DNA from: Lachnospiraceae bacterium
GTDB taxonomy: Bacteria > Bacillota > Clostridia > Lachnospirales > Lachnospiraceae
Direction of reading: 5' to 3'
Length of the DNA stretch: 64,000 nucleotides
NCBI GenBank assembly: GCA_017635395.1
Contig: JAGBLN010000045.1
Span: 21,146-85,145, forward strand
Part shown: positions 1 to 8,776 of the stretch, in pieces
How positions within the stretch are numbered: the first letter of the stretch is position 1
Layout of the letters: each line of letters begins with the position of its first letter
Made by a program: the position numbers and the translations under genes
Notes under the pieces: model-generated
What the model saw: the letters and a program-made list of their open reading frames with translations, nothing else
Told to the model about the DNA's origin: nothing
Databases searched by the model: none

Positions 1-26
1 TAAACAGTATTTTAACAATCCCTGCA

Positions 27-51
27 ATAAAAACACATGCCCTGTTTTTAT
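27..51 (-). terminator. Candidate terminator after aspS
   Basis: An 8-bp inverted repeat (ATAAAAAC / GTTTTTAT, 9-nt loop) lies just past the aspS stop. The T-rich arm could serve as terminator on either strand. The stem is AT-rich and weak, so this is tentative. Confidence 0.35.
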
Positions 52-53
52 GA

Positions 54-1811
54 TTACTCTACATCCTTCACGGCTATATGTATTTCATCAAGCTGCTTCT
101 GCTCTACTGTCGCAGGAGCACCCATCATTATATCCTGGGCCTGTTTGTTCATGGGGAACGGGATAATCTCCCTGATGGAATCCTCGCCCACAAGAAGCAT
201 TACCATTCTGTCAACGCCGGGTGCGATACCTGCGTGAGGAGGTGCACCATAGCAGAATGCATTATACATAGCGGGGAACTTAGCTTTTACATCATCCTCA
301 CCAAGTCCCACAAGCTTAAATGCCTTGACCATTATCTCGGGATCATGGTTTCTTACTGCACCGCTTGAAAGCTCTACGCCGTTGCAGACCAGATCATACT
401 GGTATGCCAGTATGCTTAAAGGATCTTCAGCGTCAAGTGCCTCAGCACCTCCCTGTGGCATGGAGAAAGGATTGTGGCAAAACTCAAGTTCTCCGGACTC
501 CTCACCGATCTCGTACATAGGGAAATCAACTATCCAGCAGAACTCATAGCATTCCTTGTCAAAATGTCCTTCCGATGCCTGGCCGAGAACGCGTCTCAGC
601 ACACCTGCGGTCTTTATGGCAGCACTCTTTTTGCCTGCACTTACAGCCACGAAGCACCCGGGCTTTAATCCCAGCTTTTCATTAAGCTCATCCTTGATGT
701 CCGCAAGGAACTTAGATATACCGCCTACATATTCGCCGTTTTCGTCTACCCTGAACCAGTATGACTTGCTGCCGCTCTCTGTCTCAACATCAGCGATCAT
801 CTTGTCTATCTCTTTACGGGTAGCCTTATAGCCGTCTGTTACAACAGCCTTTATGACAGCATCCTTGAAAGGTTCAAATTCAGTACGTCCGAGAAGCTCT
901 GTCACATCCTGAACGATCAGGTCTATGCGCAGGTCGGGCTTATCAGTTCCGTACTTTTCCAGACTCTCAAGATAAGGTATACGCTTGAAAGGAACCTGTG
1001 AAGCCCTGTTGTATGTTCCGTATTTTTCAAATACAGGAGGAAGTACCTTTTCGATAACACCGAAAACATCTTCCTGTCCTGCAAAAGCCATCTCCATATC
1101 CAGCTGGTAAAACTCACCCGGGCTTCTGTCGGCCCTGGCATCTTCATCCCTGAAGCAGGGCGCAATCTGAAAATATCTGTCAAAGCCTGATGCCATAAGG
1201 ATCTGCTTGAACTGCTGGGGTGCCTGGGGCAGAGCATAAAAATGTCCGGGAAATTTCCTTGAAGGTACGAGATAGTCCCTTGCACCTTCAGGTGATGAAC
1301 ATGTAAGTATAGGTGTGGTTATCTCAGTAAAATCCTCAGCATTCATACGGTTCCTGAGCTCTGTTACCACCTTGCTCCTAAGTACTATCCGGTCCTTAAC
1401 CTCGGGATTTCTTAAATCAAGATATCTGTATTTTAATCTGAAATTTTCATCGGCATTCCTTGACTGTCTTATTTCAAAAGGAAGCTCATTGTAAATGCAC
1501 TTTCCGAGAATCTTTACCTCTGTGGGAACTACTTCTATATCACCTGTAGCAAGCTTGTCAGTCTTATTGGAACGCTCCCTTACCACACCGGTAACCTGTA
1601 TGGTTGATTCCTTGTTTATGCCGTCAATCTTTGAAAGCATCTCTTCGTCTTCGAATACCAGCTGGGTCACTCCATAGAAATCCCTGAGCTGCAGAAATGC
1701 AAGATTTTTGCTCACCTGTCTTAAATTTTCATACCACCCGGCAAGGGTTACTGTCTTTCCCGCATCGGAAAGCCTCAGTTCATTACAGGTATGTGTTCTT
1801 GATTGTATCAT
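54..1811 (-). CDS. aspS: Aspartyl-tRNA synthetase
   Basis: Charges tRNA-Asp with aspartate in the cytosol; class II synthetase. Residues 1-105 form the OB-fold anticodon-binding domain. The class II catalytic core follows, with motif 2 (FRDEDARADR, about 220-229) and motif 3 (GVDRMVML, about 532-539); the intervening segment is long enough for the bacterial GAD insertion. The length of 585 residues is normal for bacterial AspS. The ATG is preceded by a purine-rich GGAGAAAC stretch. The gene lies 11 nt downstream of a small unknown gene on the same strand and may be co-transcribed with recU and that gene. No T-box leader is visible. Identification is secure. Confidence 0.97.
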   Translation of the reverse strand: MIQSRTHTCNELRLSDAGKTVTLAGWYENLRQVSKNLAFLQLRDFYGVTQLVFEDEEMLSKIDGINKESTIQVTGVVRERSNKTDKLATGDIEVVPTEVKILGKCIYNELPFEIRQSRNADENFRLKYRYLDLRNPEVKDRIVLRSKVVTELRNRMNAEDFTEITTPILTCSSPEGARDYLVPSRKFPGHFYALPQAPQQFKQILMASGFDRYFQIAPCFRDEDARADRSPGEFYQLDMEMAFAGQEDVFGVIEKVLPPVFEKYGTYNRASQVPFKRIPYLESLEKYGTDKPDLRIDLIVQDVTELLGRTEFEPFKDAVIKAVVTDGYKATRKEIDKMIADVETESGSKSYWFRVDENGEYVGGISKFLADIKDELNEKLGLKPGCFVAVSAGKKSAAIKTAGVLRRVLGQASEGHFDKECYEFCWIVDFPMYEIGEESGELEFCHNPFSMPQGGAEALDAEDPLSILAYQYDLVCNGVELSSGAVRNHDPEIMVKAFKLVGLGEDDVKAKFPAMYNAFCYGAPPHAGIAPGVDRMVMLLVGEDSIREIIPFPMNKQAQDIMMGAPATVEQKQLDEIHIAVKDVE

Positions 1812-1822
1812 TTTGTTTCTCC

Positions 1823-2278
1823 CTATTTTATATTGTCTATTTTTATGATAACATCATCATTTTTTTGAAAAACGGTAATGTTTCCACCCTCTATGACAGT
1901 CAACAGCTCATTTTTATTAAATATCCTGACTTCTTCAGTAAACTGGAATCTTAACAATACACCTTCAGAAGATCCCAGACGGTACTTGATCTCTTCAGTC
2001 GGTCTCAGGATAAAAGCCGTATGAGGAGTATCCCTGTCTATTATAGTCCATATCTTAGCAGTAAGCTCACCGCTTTTTCCAACGAATATCAGATAATCAT
2101 CACCCGGCACAGATATTGGAATCTGCTCTTCCGTATCACGGTAATGCCTGTAATCGACCTTGGAAAAAGAGGACTCCTCCATCCATTTGTCAAGCTCCTC
2201 ACGGCTGAGAGTCCGTCTCTCTATCTGCTTACTGGACATCGGCCTGCGGCCGGAAAAAACATTTTCATTATCACTCAC
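1823..2278 (-). CDS. Conserved hypothetical protein between recU and aspS
   Basis: I do not recognise this 151-residue protein. It is soluble and rich in charged residues with predicted beta-type segments in the C-terminal half; no signal peptide, membrane segment or catalytic motif is seen. The start is set at a GTG because a strong GGAGGGG sits 6 nt before it. An ATG five codons upstream is possible but that ATG overlaps the ribosome binding site itself and has none of its own. It lies 45 nt after recU and 11 nt before aspS, same strand, so it is probably the middle gene of a small operon. Product function is unknown. Confidence 0.7.
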   Translation of the reverse strand: MSDNENVFSGRRPMSSKQIERRTLSREELDKWMEESSFSKVDYRHYRDTEEQIPISVPGDDYLIFVGKSGELTAKIWTIIDRDTPHTAFILRPTEEIKYRLGSSEGVLLRFQFTEEVRIFNKNELLTVIEGGNITVFQKNDDVIIKIDNIK

Positions 2279-2308
2279 AATGTACCCCTCCATACTGATC
2301 GCGACCGA

Positions 2309-2327
2309 TTAATTATAGCATAATTAA
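2309..2327. promoter_or_regulatory. Perfect 8-3-8 inverted repeat overlapping a TATAAT
   Basis: TTAATTAT-agc-ATAATTAA is a perfect AT-rich palindrome at the recU 3' end. Read on the minus strand it contains GCTATAAT, a possible -10 box for the downstream unknown gene and aspS, but no good -35 is seen 17 nt upstream. It may be an operator, or a chance AT-rich palindrome. Confidence 0.3.
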
Positions 2328-2863
2328 GGAGCATCTGCCATATTCAGATACTTATCGACCATATCCAGATAGGGAACGAACAGGTCGCGTTTTTGTGGCA
2401 GTATCCATTCCGGATCAAGCTCATCAAAACGGAAACTTTTCCTTCCGCCATTCTTTGCCCTGTCCCAGAAAGGCATAAGCTCATCAATGCTAAGATAATA
2501 ATATATATCTCTTTTTGTATAGTTTATCAGGAAAAAAGCCACACCGTTCTGCCTCTTAAAGTCGAGCATAAAATTCACCTGGTGCTCATGGATATTCTGC
2601 AATGAAAAAGTATCCGTTGCAGATTCCTTGGCGTCAAAACAAATGGGATACCCCTGCACCACACCTATATAGTCCACAGTACTTTTCTGGTCAAAATACG
2701 CAAGTGTAATGTGGCTTGTCTCCTTATCGATCCTGATAGGCGTAATAGGCGTAGGGATCTTCTGCACCAGTGCGAGTCCTCCGTCCCTGTATTTTTCATT
2801 TGTCCTGTTTATCATTTCCTCAAAGGCAGAACCTCTGAGACCTCTTGATGACCAGGTTGCCAT
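2324..2863 (-). CDS. recU: Holliday junction resolvase RecU
   Basis: Structure-specific endonuclease that cleaves Holliday junctions during recombination and chromosome segregation in Firmicutes. At 179 residues it is close to the usual size. The N-terminus has the RG...FE region of the family (RGLRGSAFEE), and the nuclease core has the D-Y-x-G...D-A-K-E arrangement (STVDYIGV, then FDAKES around residue 77) that supplies the metal ligands, followed by the conserved NIHEHQ segment. The ATG is preceded by GGAGG 6 nt away. RecU genes often neighbour a penicillin-binding protein; that is not the case here. Confidence is high from the motif order. Confidence 0.9.
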   Translation of the reverse strand: MATWSSRGLRGSAFEEMINRTNEKYRDGGLALVQKIPTPITPIRIDKETSHITLAYFDQKSTVDYIGVVQGYPICFDAKESATDTFSLQNIHEHQVNFMLDFKRQNGVAFFLINYTKRDIYYYLSIDELMPFWDRAKNGGRKSFRFDELDPEWILPQKRDLFVPYLDMVDKYLNMADAP

Positions 2864-2930
2864 CTGTAACCTCCGGTATTTTTACTGTTTATTTTCACAT
2901 CACAGTAAGCGAAATCAATATTTTTAAAAC

Positions 2931-2948
2931 TTTCCTTTCGTAAGGAAA
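2931..2948 (-). terminator. Weak hairpin after the patatin gene
   Basis: TTTCCTT/AAGGAAA forms a 7-bp stem with a 4-nt loop, followed on the minus strand by GTTTTAAAAA. It could terminate the lipase transcript. The rest of 2864-3021 shows nothing recognisable. Confidence 0.3.
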
Positions 2949-3021
2949 TCTGCCACTTTCAACACCCAAAATCCGGTGTAACACAGCAATAACAAAATAA
3001 CCGAAATATATAGTCTCTCAT

Positions 3022-4104
3022 TTATGCAAGGTACTCCCGCAGCCTGTCAAGAGCATCCTCAGTCTCCTGGTATCCCTGCCAGTACAGAGCCTTGATCTTC
3101 TCCATATCAGATTCCAGTCTTCCAATGGTAACAGGTGTCTTCGGCTCAAGTATCATAAGCCTGCCCTCTTTTTCAAGCCGTTCCAGATCATCACACTGTG
3201 CATTATACTGCTCATTGCTGGTTGTTGCAGACCTTACAAAATCCGGAAATTTCCTGTACACTGTTTCAAGAGCCCTTTTTTCAGCTTTGCTTATAGTCTT
3301 CTTTCTGTATTCACGTTCCCTGGTCCTGATGACCACGATCTTTTCAAAGTCCTGTTCAAGAGCCCAGTCATATGGAATCTTATCTGAACAGCCGCCATCC
3401 AGATAAGGAACTCCGTTCATTACAACAGGCTTTGTCACCAGTGGCATTGAAGCAGACGCCCTTACCGCCCGCTTTATGCTGCGGCATTTTCCTCTTTCAA
3501 AAAATGCAGGCTTACCGGTATGCATATCCGTTGCCACAGTAATGAACCGCCTTGACTTGCGCTTGAAAAACTCTTCATCAAAGGGTTCTATTTCATTGTA
3601 CGTATCATACAGGAACGAAAAACCAACAAGGCTCTTATCATTATAGAGAGCCTTGTAGCCCACATACCTGGGATCGTGACGGAAACCGATATTGAGCCTT
3701 GCAGAACGTCCTATCTGGCCCGACATATAGTCAAGGCCCGTGATCGCACCAGCCGAAACGCCCAATACGCACTGAAAATTAATATCATTTACCATAAGGC
3801 AGTCCAGAACACCGCTGTCATAAGCACCGCCCCTAAAAGCACCGCCCTCTATGACCAGACATCCCTCAGTTATCTTTTCTGACGCATGACCTTCAGGAAT
3901 TGGCCTTTCTCCTTCGGTAATTTCCTCAGTGAAAATCCCGTCACGGAACCTGTCCGCCAGCCTGTCAAGTTCAGACTCCTCACAGTCTTTTGTCTGTTTT
4001 AGTAAGTCTTCAAGACCATGAATCCTATCTGACAGGATTTTTTCCTCCTGTCTTAATTCCGATATCCGTTCCTCAATGTCCTGTATCAGTTCTTCCCTTA
4101 TCAT
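3022..4104 (-). CDS. Patatin-like phospholipase family protein
   Basis: Probable serine acyl hydrolase (patatin fold) acting on lipids or esters; substrate unknown. Residues 1-45 are predicted coiled coil (heptad-like Leu/Ile with many Glu/Lys). The patatin domain starts near residue 83 with the oxyanion glycine-rich loop (GGAFRGG), then the nucleophile elbow GVSAG, and the catalytic-dyad Asp in DGGCSDKIP. All catalytic elements appear intact. The C-terminal 80 residues are alpha-helical and resemble the extension of YjjU-type bacterial patatins. No signal peptide, so probably cytosolic or membrane-associated. Start ATG has GGAGAG upstream. It stands alone between two hairpins, so probably monocistronic. 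Confidence 0.88.
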   Translation of the reverse strand: MIREELIQDIEERISELRQEEKILSDRIHGLEDLLKQTKDCEESELDRLADRFRDGIFTEEITEGERPIPEGHASEKITEGCLVIEGGAFRGGAYDSGVLDCLMVNDINFQCVLGVSAGAITGLDYMSGQIGRSARLNIGFRHDPRYVGYKALYNDKSLVGFSFLYDTYNEIEPFDEEFFKRKSRRFITVATDMHTGKPAFFERGKCRSIKRAVRASASMPLVTKPVVMNGVPYLDGGCSDKIPYDWALEQDFEKIVVIRTREREYRKKTISKAEKRALETVYRKFPDFVRSATTSNEQYNAQCDDLERLEKEGRLMILEPKTPVTIGRLESDMEKIKALYWQGYQETEDALDRLREYLA

Positions 4105-4123
4105 TCGATATTCTCTCCGACTG

Positions 4124-4155
4124 TAAAACGCCTCCCGCTTTACGGAAGGCGTTTA
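4124..4155 (-). terminator. Terminator after the 202-residue unknown gene
   Basis: AAACGCCT...AGGCGTTT arms enclose a further TCC/GGG pairing, then GTTTTAC on the minus strand. It lies directly downstream of the 4203-4811 gene and upstream of the patatin start, separating the two transcripts. Confidence 0.65.
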
Positions 4156-4202
4156 TAAATAATCATACCGTTATCCAACGAATACTGCTTTCAGAGTCAT
4201 GC

Positions 4203-4811
4203 TCATTCAGTTACTCCGTTTGACTCCTTGTACTTATCGAAAAGCTCATGCACTGCATCCCGGGTCTTCTGGCTGATCTCGGGAAGCTCGCCTCCCCATG
4301 CTCCTGTAGCCTGTTTGAAGCCCTTGTCAAATGCCGCACGCATCTCTTCCATCTTGTCAGGATCTCCGCCTGTCAGAGCCATGGCAAAATCGAAAATCCT
4401 TTCGGATGTCTGTTTTACGCCATAGTATCCGTCCTCGGAAATATCCTTCTGTGCCTGTGCCCTTGTAGCCTCATCCACCTCAAGGTTTGCAAAGAAATCC
4501 TTAAGATTTCCGGTAGCCAGGGAGAAAGCCTTGCCCTGACCGGAGATAAGCTTATTGACTATATCCTCCAGCTGCTGGGTGCGTGCCAGATTCTCCTGCT
4601 TAAGCTTTGCTACAAGTTCTGTGTTCTGTGTGTAAGTCTTCTTAGTCGATTCAGCATTAGCCTCTTCACTGCGTTCATAAACTACGCCTTCAGATCCTGT
4701 TGCTGATGTGAGAGCACTCTTTTCATCAGTACTCTTCGCAGACTTAGTGCTGTCATATGCATACTGACTCTGCACTGATACTGCATTAGCCGTAATTCCG
4801 TTTACGCTCAT
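4203..4811 (-). CDS. Conserved hypothetical protein, strongly promoted
   Basis: A 202-residue soluble protein of unknown function. The first 75 residues are Ser/Thr/Lys/Glu-rich and look disordered. Residues 75-200 are helical, with conserved-looking EDGYYGVKQTSERI, FAMALTGGDP and FDKGFKQATGAWGG segments. I recall similar unnamed proteins from other motile Clostridia and Proteobacteria but no established role. No signal peptide or membrane segment. Start ATG has AAAGGA 10 nt upstream. It is monocistronic: a perfect-consensus sigma-A promoter precedes it and a clear terminator follows it, implying high expression. Confidence 0.75.
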   Translation of the reverse strand: MSVNGITANAVSVQSQYAYDSTKSAKSTDEKSALTSATGSEGVVYERSEEANAESTKKTYTQNTELVAKLKQENLARTQQLEDIVNKLISGQGKAFSLATGNLKDFFANLEVDEATRAQAQKDISEDGYYGVKQTSERIFDFAMALTGGDPDKMEEMRAAFDKGFKQATGAWGGELPEISQKTRDAVHELFDKYKESNGVTE

Positions 4812-4863
4812 AATTCACCAATCCTTTCTGAATAAAAATGCAGCAACCTACAGTTACAAACAC

Positions 4864-4892
4864 ATTATAGCAAAATGGTGCTATTGTGTCAA
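4864..4892 (-). promoter_or_regulatory. Perfect-consensus sigma-A promoter
   Basis: On the minus strand TTGACA (4892-4887), a 17-nt spacer and TATAAT (4869-4864) match the housekeeping consensus at all 12 positions. It drives the unknown gene 4203-4811, with a leader of about 45 nt. Confidence 0.85.
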
Positions 4893-4920
4893 ACCTGGCA
4901 CTGTTCAGCGAAAGACAATA

Positions 4921-4954
4921 ATAAAAAAGGGGCTGGTTTGAAAAATCAGTCCCT
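4921..4954 (-). terminator. Terminator of the liv operon
   Basis: On the minus strand a GGGACTGATTT / AAACCAGCCCC stem (two mismatches) is followed by TTTTTTATT. It is 70-100 nt past the livF stop. Confidence 0.7.
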
Positions 4955-5023
4955 CTTGTACTCCGTTATTTTTCAGCTATTATCACCATGCATTCTGCCA
5001 GCAATTATGAGACTATTCTGACA

Positions 5024-5734
5024 TCAGTCGCCCAGATAAGCCTTCCTTACGGAATCATCATGAAGCAGCTCTTCACCGGTACCGGAATTGACTATCTTTC
5101 CGGTCTCAAGGACATAGGCCCTGTCTGCGATGGACAGCGCCATCTGGGCATTCTGCTCTACCAAAAGGATGGTGGTGCCGTCCTTATTAAGCGCACTGAT
5201 TATGTCGAATATCTGCTCTACCAAAATAGGCGCCAGTCCCATTGAGGGTTCGTCAAGCATCATAAGTCTGGGCTTACTCATAAGAGCTCTTCCCATGGCA
5301 AGCATCTGCTGCTCACCGCCTGAAAGTGTTCCTGCGATCTGCTTCTGCCTTTCCTTAAGCCTAGGAAACTGCTCAAAGACCTTCTCTATGGTCTCCAGAG
5401 CTTCTGCATTATTTCTTGTATATGCGCCCATCTCAAGATTTTCCTTGACGGTAAGCTGCTGGAATATGCGCCTGCCTTCCGGACAGAGTGCCATGCCTTC
5501 TCTCAGTATCTTATGGGCAGGAGTCGTAGTCAGATCCTTTCCACAGAACTTAACGCTGCCGCTTTTTGCCTTCAGCAGGCCGCCGACGGTATTGAGGGTT
5601 GTAGATTTTCCGGCACCATTGGCACCGATCAGAGTCACCACTTCACCCTCATTTACCTCGAAGGATATTCCTTTTATCGCATGAATGCTTCCGTAAAACA
5701 CATTCAGATCATTAACTTCCAGCATCGCTGCCAT
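5024..5734 (-). CDS. livF: Branched-chain amino acid ABC transporter ATP-binding protein LivF
   Basis: One of the two cytosolic ATPases that power high-affinity uptake of Leu/Ile/Val. 236 residues, normal for LivF. Walker A GANGAGKST is at 37-45, the signature LSGGEQQ near 137 and Walker B (LMMLDEPSMGL) follows. The start chosen (MAAMLEV) has AAGGAGG 5 nt upstream; a longer frame reaching 5779 lacks a ribosome binding site. It is the last gene of livH-M-G-F, 86 nt after livG and followed by a terminator. The substrate could be another amino acid or urea/amide; the full five-gene set with a LivJ-type binding protein favours branched-chain amino acids. Confidence 0.93.
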   Translation of the reverse strand: MAAMLEVNDLNVFYGSIHAIKGISFEVNEGEVVTLIGANGAGKSTTLNTVGGLLKAKSGSVKFCGKDLTTTPAHKILREGMALCPEGRRIFQQLTVKENLEMGAYTRNNAEALETIEKVFEQFPRLKERQKQIAGTLSGGEQQMLAMGRALMSKPRLMMLDEPSMGLAPILVEQIFDIISALNKDGTTILLVEQNAQMALSIADRAYVLETGKIVNSGTGEELLHDDSVRKAYLGD

Positions 5735-5820
5735 ATTTCCTCCTTCTGCCGCTATCTTGCGGCTCCCCGAAAGATTCACTGCCGGCCACGGATCTATCCG
5801 GCTTATATACCATGCTTTTA

Positions 5821-6687
5821 TTACTCATCCTTTTTGGATCCGAGATAAGCCTCTATAACCTGTGGATTGTTCTGTATCTCAACAGGCGTGCCCTTGGCGA
5901 TTATCCGTCCGAAATTGAGCACCGCGATAGTCTCGCATATACCCATAACCAGCTTCATATCATGCTCGATAAGCATTACGGCAATGCCGAATTCATCCCT
6001 TATCTTGCGGATGTTCTCCATGAGTTCCTCAGTTTCCGAAGGGTTCATGCCCGCTGCAGGCTCATCCAGCAGAAGGATCTTAGGCTCAGTTGCCAGAGCC
6101 CTGACGATCTCAAGTCTTCTCTGTGCACCATACGGAAGCGAATCTGCCGGGACATCAGCCTGATCTGCCATACCGAATATATCAAGCAGTTCCAGAGCCT
6201 TTTCATGAGCCTTCTTTTCTTCTTTCCAATAAGAAGGCAGTCTGAAGATACCGCTCATCATACTGTAATTGATATGGTTATGAAGACCTATCTTTACATT
6301 TTCCTCTACGGTCAGCTTATCAAAAAGCCTTATATTCTGGAATGTTCTGGCAATACCCGCTTCGTTAACAGCCGCAGGAGTCATTCCGTGGGTATCCTTG
6401 CCACACAGAAGTATGGTACCTCTTGTAGGCTGATAAACCTTTGTGAGCAGGTTGAAAATGGTAGTCTTGCCGGCACCGTTCGGTCCGATAAGTCCCATTA
6501 TCTCTGTGGCACCCACGCCTATATTGAATTCATCAACTGCTGTAAGTCCGCCGAAATCTATTCCCAGGTGTCTTGTCTCAAGAACAAGAGGCTTATCCAT
6601 ATCCCTCTTGTTTATGATGGTATCACTGGGGAGATTTACTATATTGCTTTCAGAGGCAGTTTTCTTCTCATTTGCATCAGACATCAT
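5821..6687 (-). CDS. livG: Branched-chain amino acid ABC transporter ATP-binding protein LivG
   Basis: Second ATPase of the Liv importer. 288 residues; the first 30 are a polar extension beyond the typical start. Walker A GPNGAGKTT is at about 68-76. The signature region has the LivG-specific YGAQRRLEIVRAL instead of LSGGQ, followed by Walker B ILLLDEPAAGMNP, which separates it from LivF. Two adjacent ATG codons are preceded by AAGGAGGT. Its start overlaps the livM stop by ATGA, indicating translational coupling. Confidence 0.94.
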   Translation of the reverse strand: MMSDANEKKTASESNIVNLPSDTIINKRDMDKPLVLETRHLGIDFGGLTAVDEFNIGVGATEIMGLIGPNGAGKTTIFNLLTKVYQPTRGTILLCGKDTHGMTPAAVNEAGIARTFQNIRLFDKLTVEENVKIGLHNHINYSMMSGIFRLPSYWKEEKKAHEKALELLDIFGMADQADVPADSLPYGAQRRLEIVRALATEPKILLLDEPAAGMNPSETEELMENIRKIRDEFGIAVMLIEHDMKLVMGICETIAVLNFGRIIAKGTPVEIQNNPQVIEAYLGSKKDE

Positions 6688-7781
6688 GCCACCTCCTTTG
6701 CTTCATTATTACTCTTCTTTTTGTTGAAGATACCGGCCAGGATAGCCTTTACCTTTTCATTGTTCGTAAGCAGCATTACAAGTATGAGAACGATAGCATA
6801 TACTAACATTCTGTAATCCTGGAAGTCTCTCAACATCTCAGGAAGTACCGTAAGCACTGCCGCTGCGATAAGGGCACCTGTCATATTTCCTATTCCGCCA
6901 AGCACAACGAATACCAGTATGAGTATCGATGTGTTAAAGTCGAATTTCTTAGGCACTATTGTCGAATAATTAAGGGCATAGAGAGCACCTGCAGCGCCTG
7001 CCAGTGCAGCTGATGTAACAAAAGCCATCATCTTATACTTGGTGATATGAAGGCCTGATGCCTCAGCCGCTATACGGTTGTCCCTTATAGCCATTATGGC
7101 CCTTCCGGATCTTGAATTAACAAGATTCTGTACGATCACAAGTACTACCAGCAAAAGAACCACGCCTGCCGCAAAGATCGAGATCTTCTTAATGGATGTG
7201 GCACCCATGGGTCCATTTAAAACAGTTGTACCGGTCAGTGCGGCAGGATCCAGTGAGAAATGAAGGCCAGTATCATCTATATAAATATACAGACAGTAAA
7301 GCAGGTTCTTTATTATCTCACCGAATGCAAGTGTAACAATGGCCAGATAGTCACCATTCAGCCTTAGCACCGGGATACCGATAAGAACACCGGCAACTCC
7401 TGCAATAACGGCACCTGCCACTATTGATGCCACAAGTATCAGGATCTGCAGTCCGAGATTCTTCGAAAGTGTTGCTGCCGCAGGTGAATTGGACAGTATA
7501 ACCGCCTCTACCACCACTCCGGTGAAAGCGCCTATGGACATAAAGCCCGCATGTCCGAGACTCAGTTCGCCTGATATACCAACTACCAGGTTAAGTGATA
7601 CAGCCATTATCATGTATGAAACCACAGGTATCAGCTGACCTTTAAGTGAGTTGCTGAGTATCCCTGTAGATGACAGCGTTTGGAATATCACGAAAAATGC
7701 CAGCACGATTCCATAATTTAAGAAGGCATTCTTTGAAGCTTTGCTCATTTTCTTTTTTGTCATTTTCTCTTCTGCCATCAT
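6684..7781 (-). CDS. livM: Branched-chain amino acid ABC transporter permease LivM
   Basis: Membrane permease subunit of the Liv importer, pairing with LivH. 365 residues with about ten hydrophobic segments; the cytoplasmic loop contains the EAA-type coupling motif region (GRAIMAIRDNRIAAEASG) conserved in LivM proteins. Both ends are charged (Lys-rich start, Lys/Asn-rich end). AAGGAGG precedes the double ATG. It starts 12 nt after livH and overlaps livG by 4 nt. Confidence 0.94.
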   Translation of the reverse strand: MMAEEKMTKKKMSKASKNAFLNYGIVLAFFVIFQTLSSTGILSNSLKGQLIPVVSYMIMAVSLNLVVGISGELSLGHAGFMSIGAFTGVVVEAVILSNSPAAATLSKNLGLQILILVASIVAGAVIAGVAGVLIGIPVLRLNGDYLAIVTLAFGEIIKNLLYCLYIYIDDTGLHFSLDPAALTGTTVLNGPMGATSIKKISIFAAGVVLLLVVLVIVQNLVNSRSGRAIMAIRDNRIAAEASGLHITKYKMMAFVTSAALAGAAGALYALNYSTIVPKKFDFNTSILILVFVVLGGIGNMTGALIAAAVLTVLPEMLRDFQDYRMLVYAIVLILVMLLTNNEKVKAILAGIFNKKKSNNEAKEVA

Positions 7782-7793
7782 TTGCCTCCTTCC

Positions 7794-8702
7794 TCAGACC
7801 TTTTCCCTGATCTTTTTGCCCAAAAGTCCGCTGGGCCTTACCAGAAGGACAATGATAAGTACTGCAAATACGAATATATCAGAGGGAACCGAAGGGAACT
7901 TGGCCCTTGCGATTATCTCTATCACGCCGAGCAGTATGCCGCCTATCATGGCGCCCGGTATGGAACCTATACCACCGAATACCGCTGCAACGAAGGCTTT
8001 GATACCGGGCATAGCTCCTGTAGTAGGCACCAGATTTGGATATGCGGTACAGAGCAGCACACCTGCTATCGCAGCAAGACCTGAGCCGATTGCAAAGGTC
8101 ATTGATATTGTGAAGTCAACATTTATTCCCATAAGGGTTGCAGCGCCCTTATCCTCTGATACGGCACGCATGGCCTTACCCATCTTGGTCTTATTTGTGA
8201 AAAGAGTCAGGCCTACCATTATGGCGATATTTACAAGTATGGTGATAAGCGTCGTAGCAGATATAACTATGCCGCCGCTCTCCGTTCCGTCAGCAGCCAC
8301 TTCTACCTGGCCTATAACCAGGGGCGGAATGGATGCAAATATATCCGGGAAAACCTTAGGGTTGGAAGTCCATATGAGAAGCGCCGCATTCTGCAGGAAA
8401 TATGACACACCTATTGCAGTGATGAGCACCGCAAGGGATGTGGCATTACGCAGGGGCTTGTATGCCAGTCTCTCAACAACAATACCCAGTATGGTGCAGA
8501 CCACCATTGAAAAGAGTACTGCAAGCGCAGGCGGCCATCCAAGATATGTCATGGTACAGAAGGAAGCATATCCTCCCACCATTATGACATCACCATGTGC
8601 GAAATTCAGCATCTTTGCTATACCATAAACCATGGTATAACCAAGCGCTATTATCGCATAAACACTTCCCAGGCTGATTCCGTTTATTAAATAAGTCAGC
8701 AT
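7794..8702 (-). CDS. livH: Branched-chain amino acid ABC transporter permease LivH
   Basis: First permease gene of the Liv operon. 302 residues, about eight membrane segments, opening with the typical LivH N-terminus (INGISLGSVYAIIALGYTM) and the conserved NFAHGDVIM segment. The start is placed at the ATG beginning MLTYLING, with GGGAG 7 nt upstream; the frame extends 15 codons further without a ribosome binding site. A possible CodY-binding site lies about 60 nt upstream. Confidence 0.94.
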   Translation of the reverse strand: MLTYLINGISLGSVYAIIALGYTMVYGIAKMLNFAHGDVIMVGGYASFCTMTYLGWPPALAVLFSMVVCTILGIVVERLAYKPLRNATSLAVLITAIGVSYFLQNAALLIWTSNPKVFPDIFASIPPLVIGQVEVAADGTESGGIVISATTLITILVNIAIMVGLTLFTNKTKMGKAMRAVSEDKGAATLMGINVDFTISMTFAIGSGLAAIAGVLLCTAYPNLVPTTGAMPGIKAFVAAVFGGIGSIPGAMIGGILLGVIEIIARAKFPSVPSDIFVFAVLIIVLLVRPSGLLGKKIREKV

Positions 8703-8761
8703 AGCGTTCTCCCTGTCTAATAAGTATCTTTCTGTTACCAAATCCACATCTTACGATAGAT

Positions 8762-8776
8762 CATTTTCCGTAAATG
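8762..8776. promoter_or_regulatory. Candidate CodY box ahead of livH
   Basis: CATTTTCCGTAAATG matches the CodY consensus AATTTTCWGAAAATT at 11 of 15 positions, with mismatches arranged symmetrically. CodY is known to repress branched-chain amino acid transport genes, and codY itself is in this window. Such loose matches also occur by chance in AT-rich spacers. Confidence 0.35.

Noticed and set aside
1812-2330. T-box or other amino-acid riboswitch upstream of aspS
   Set aside because: The gap to the previous gene is 11 nt and no T-box sequence or specifier structure is present.
5812-6816. 334-codon open frame on the plus strand over livG
   Set aside because: Antisense to a perfectly conserved ATPase gene; Cys/His/Ile-rich composition without motifs or ribosome binding site.
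7741-8628. 295-codon plus-strand frame over livM and livH
   Set aside because: Antisense shadow of membrane permease codons; no initiation signal and the minus-strand genes are unambiguous.
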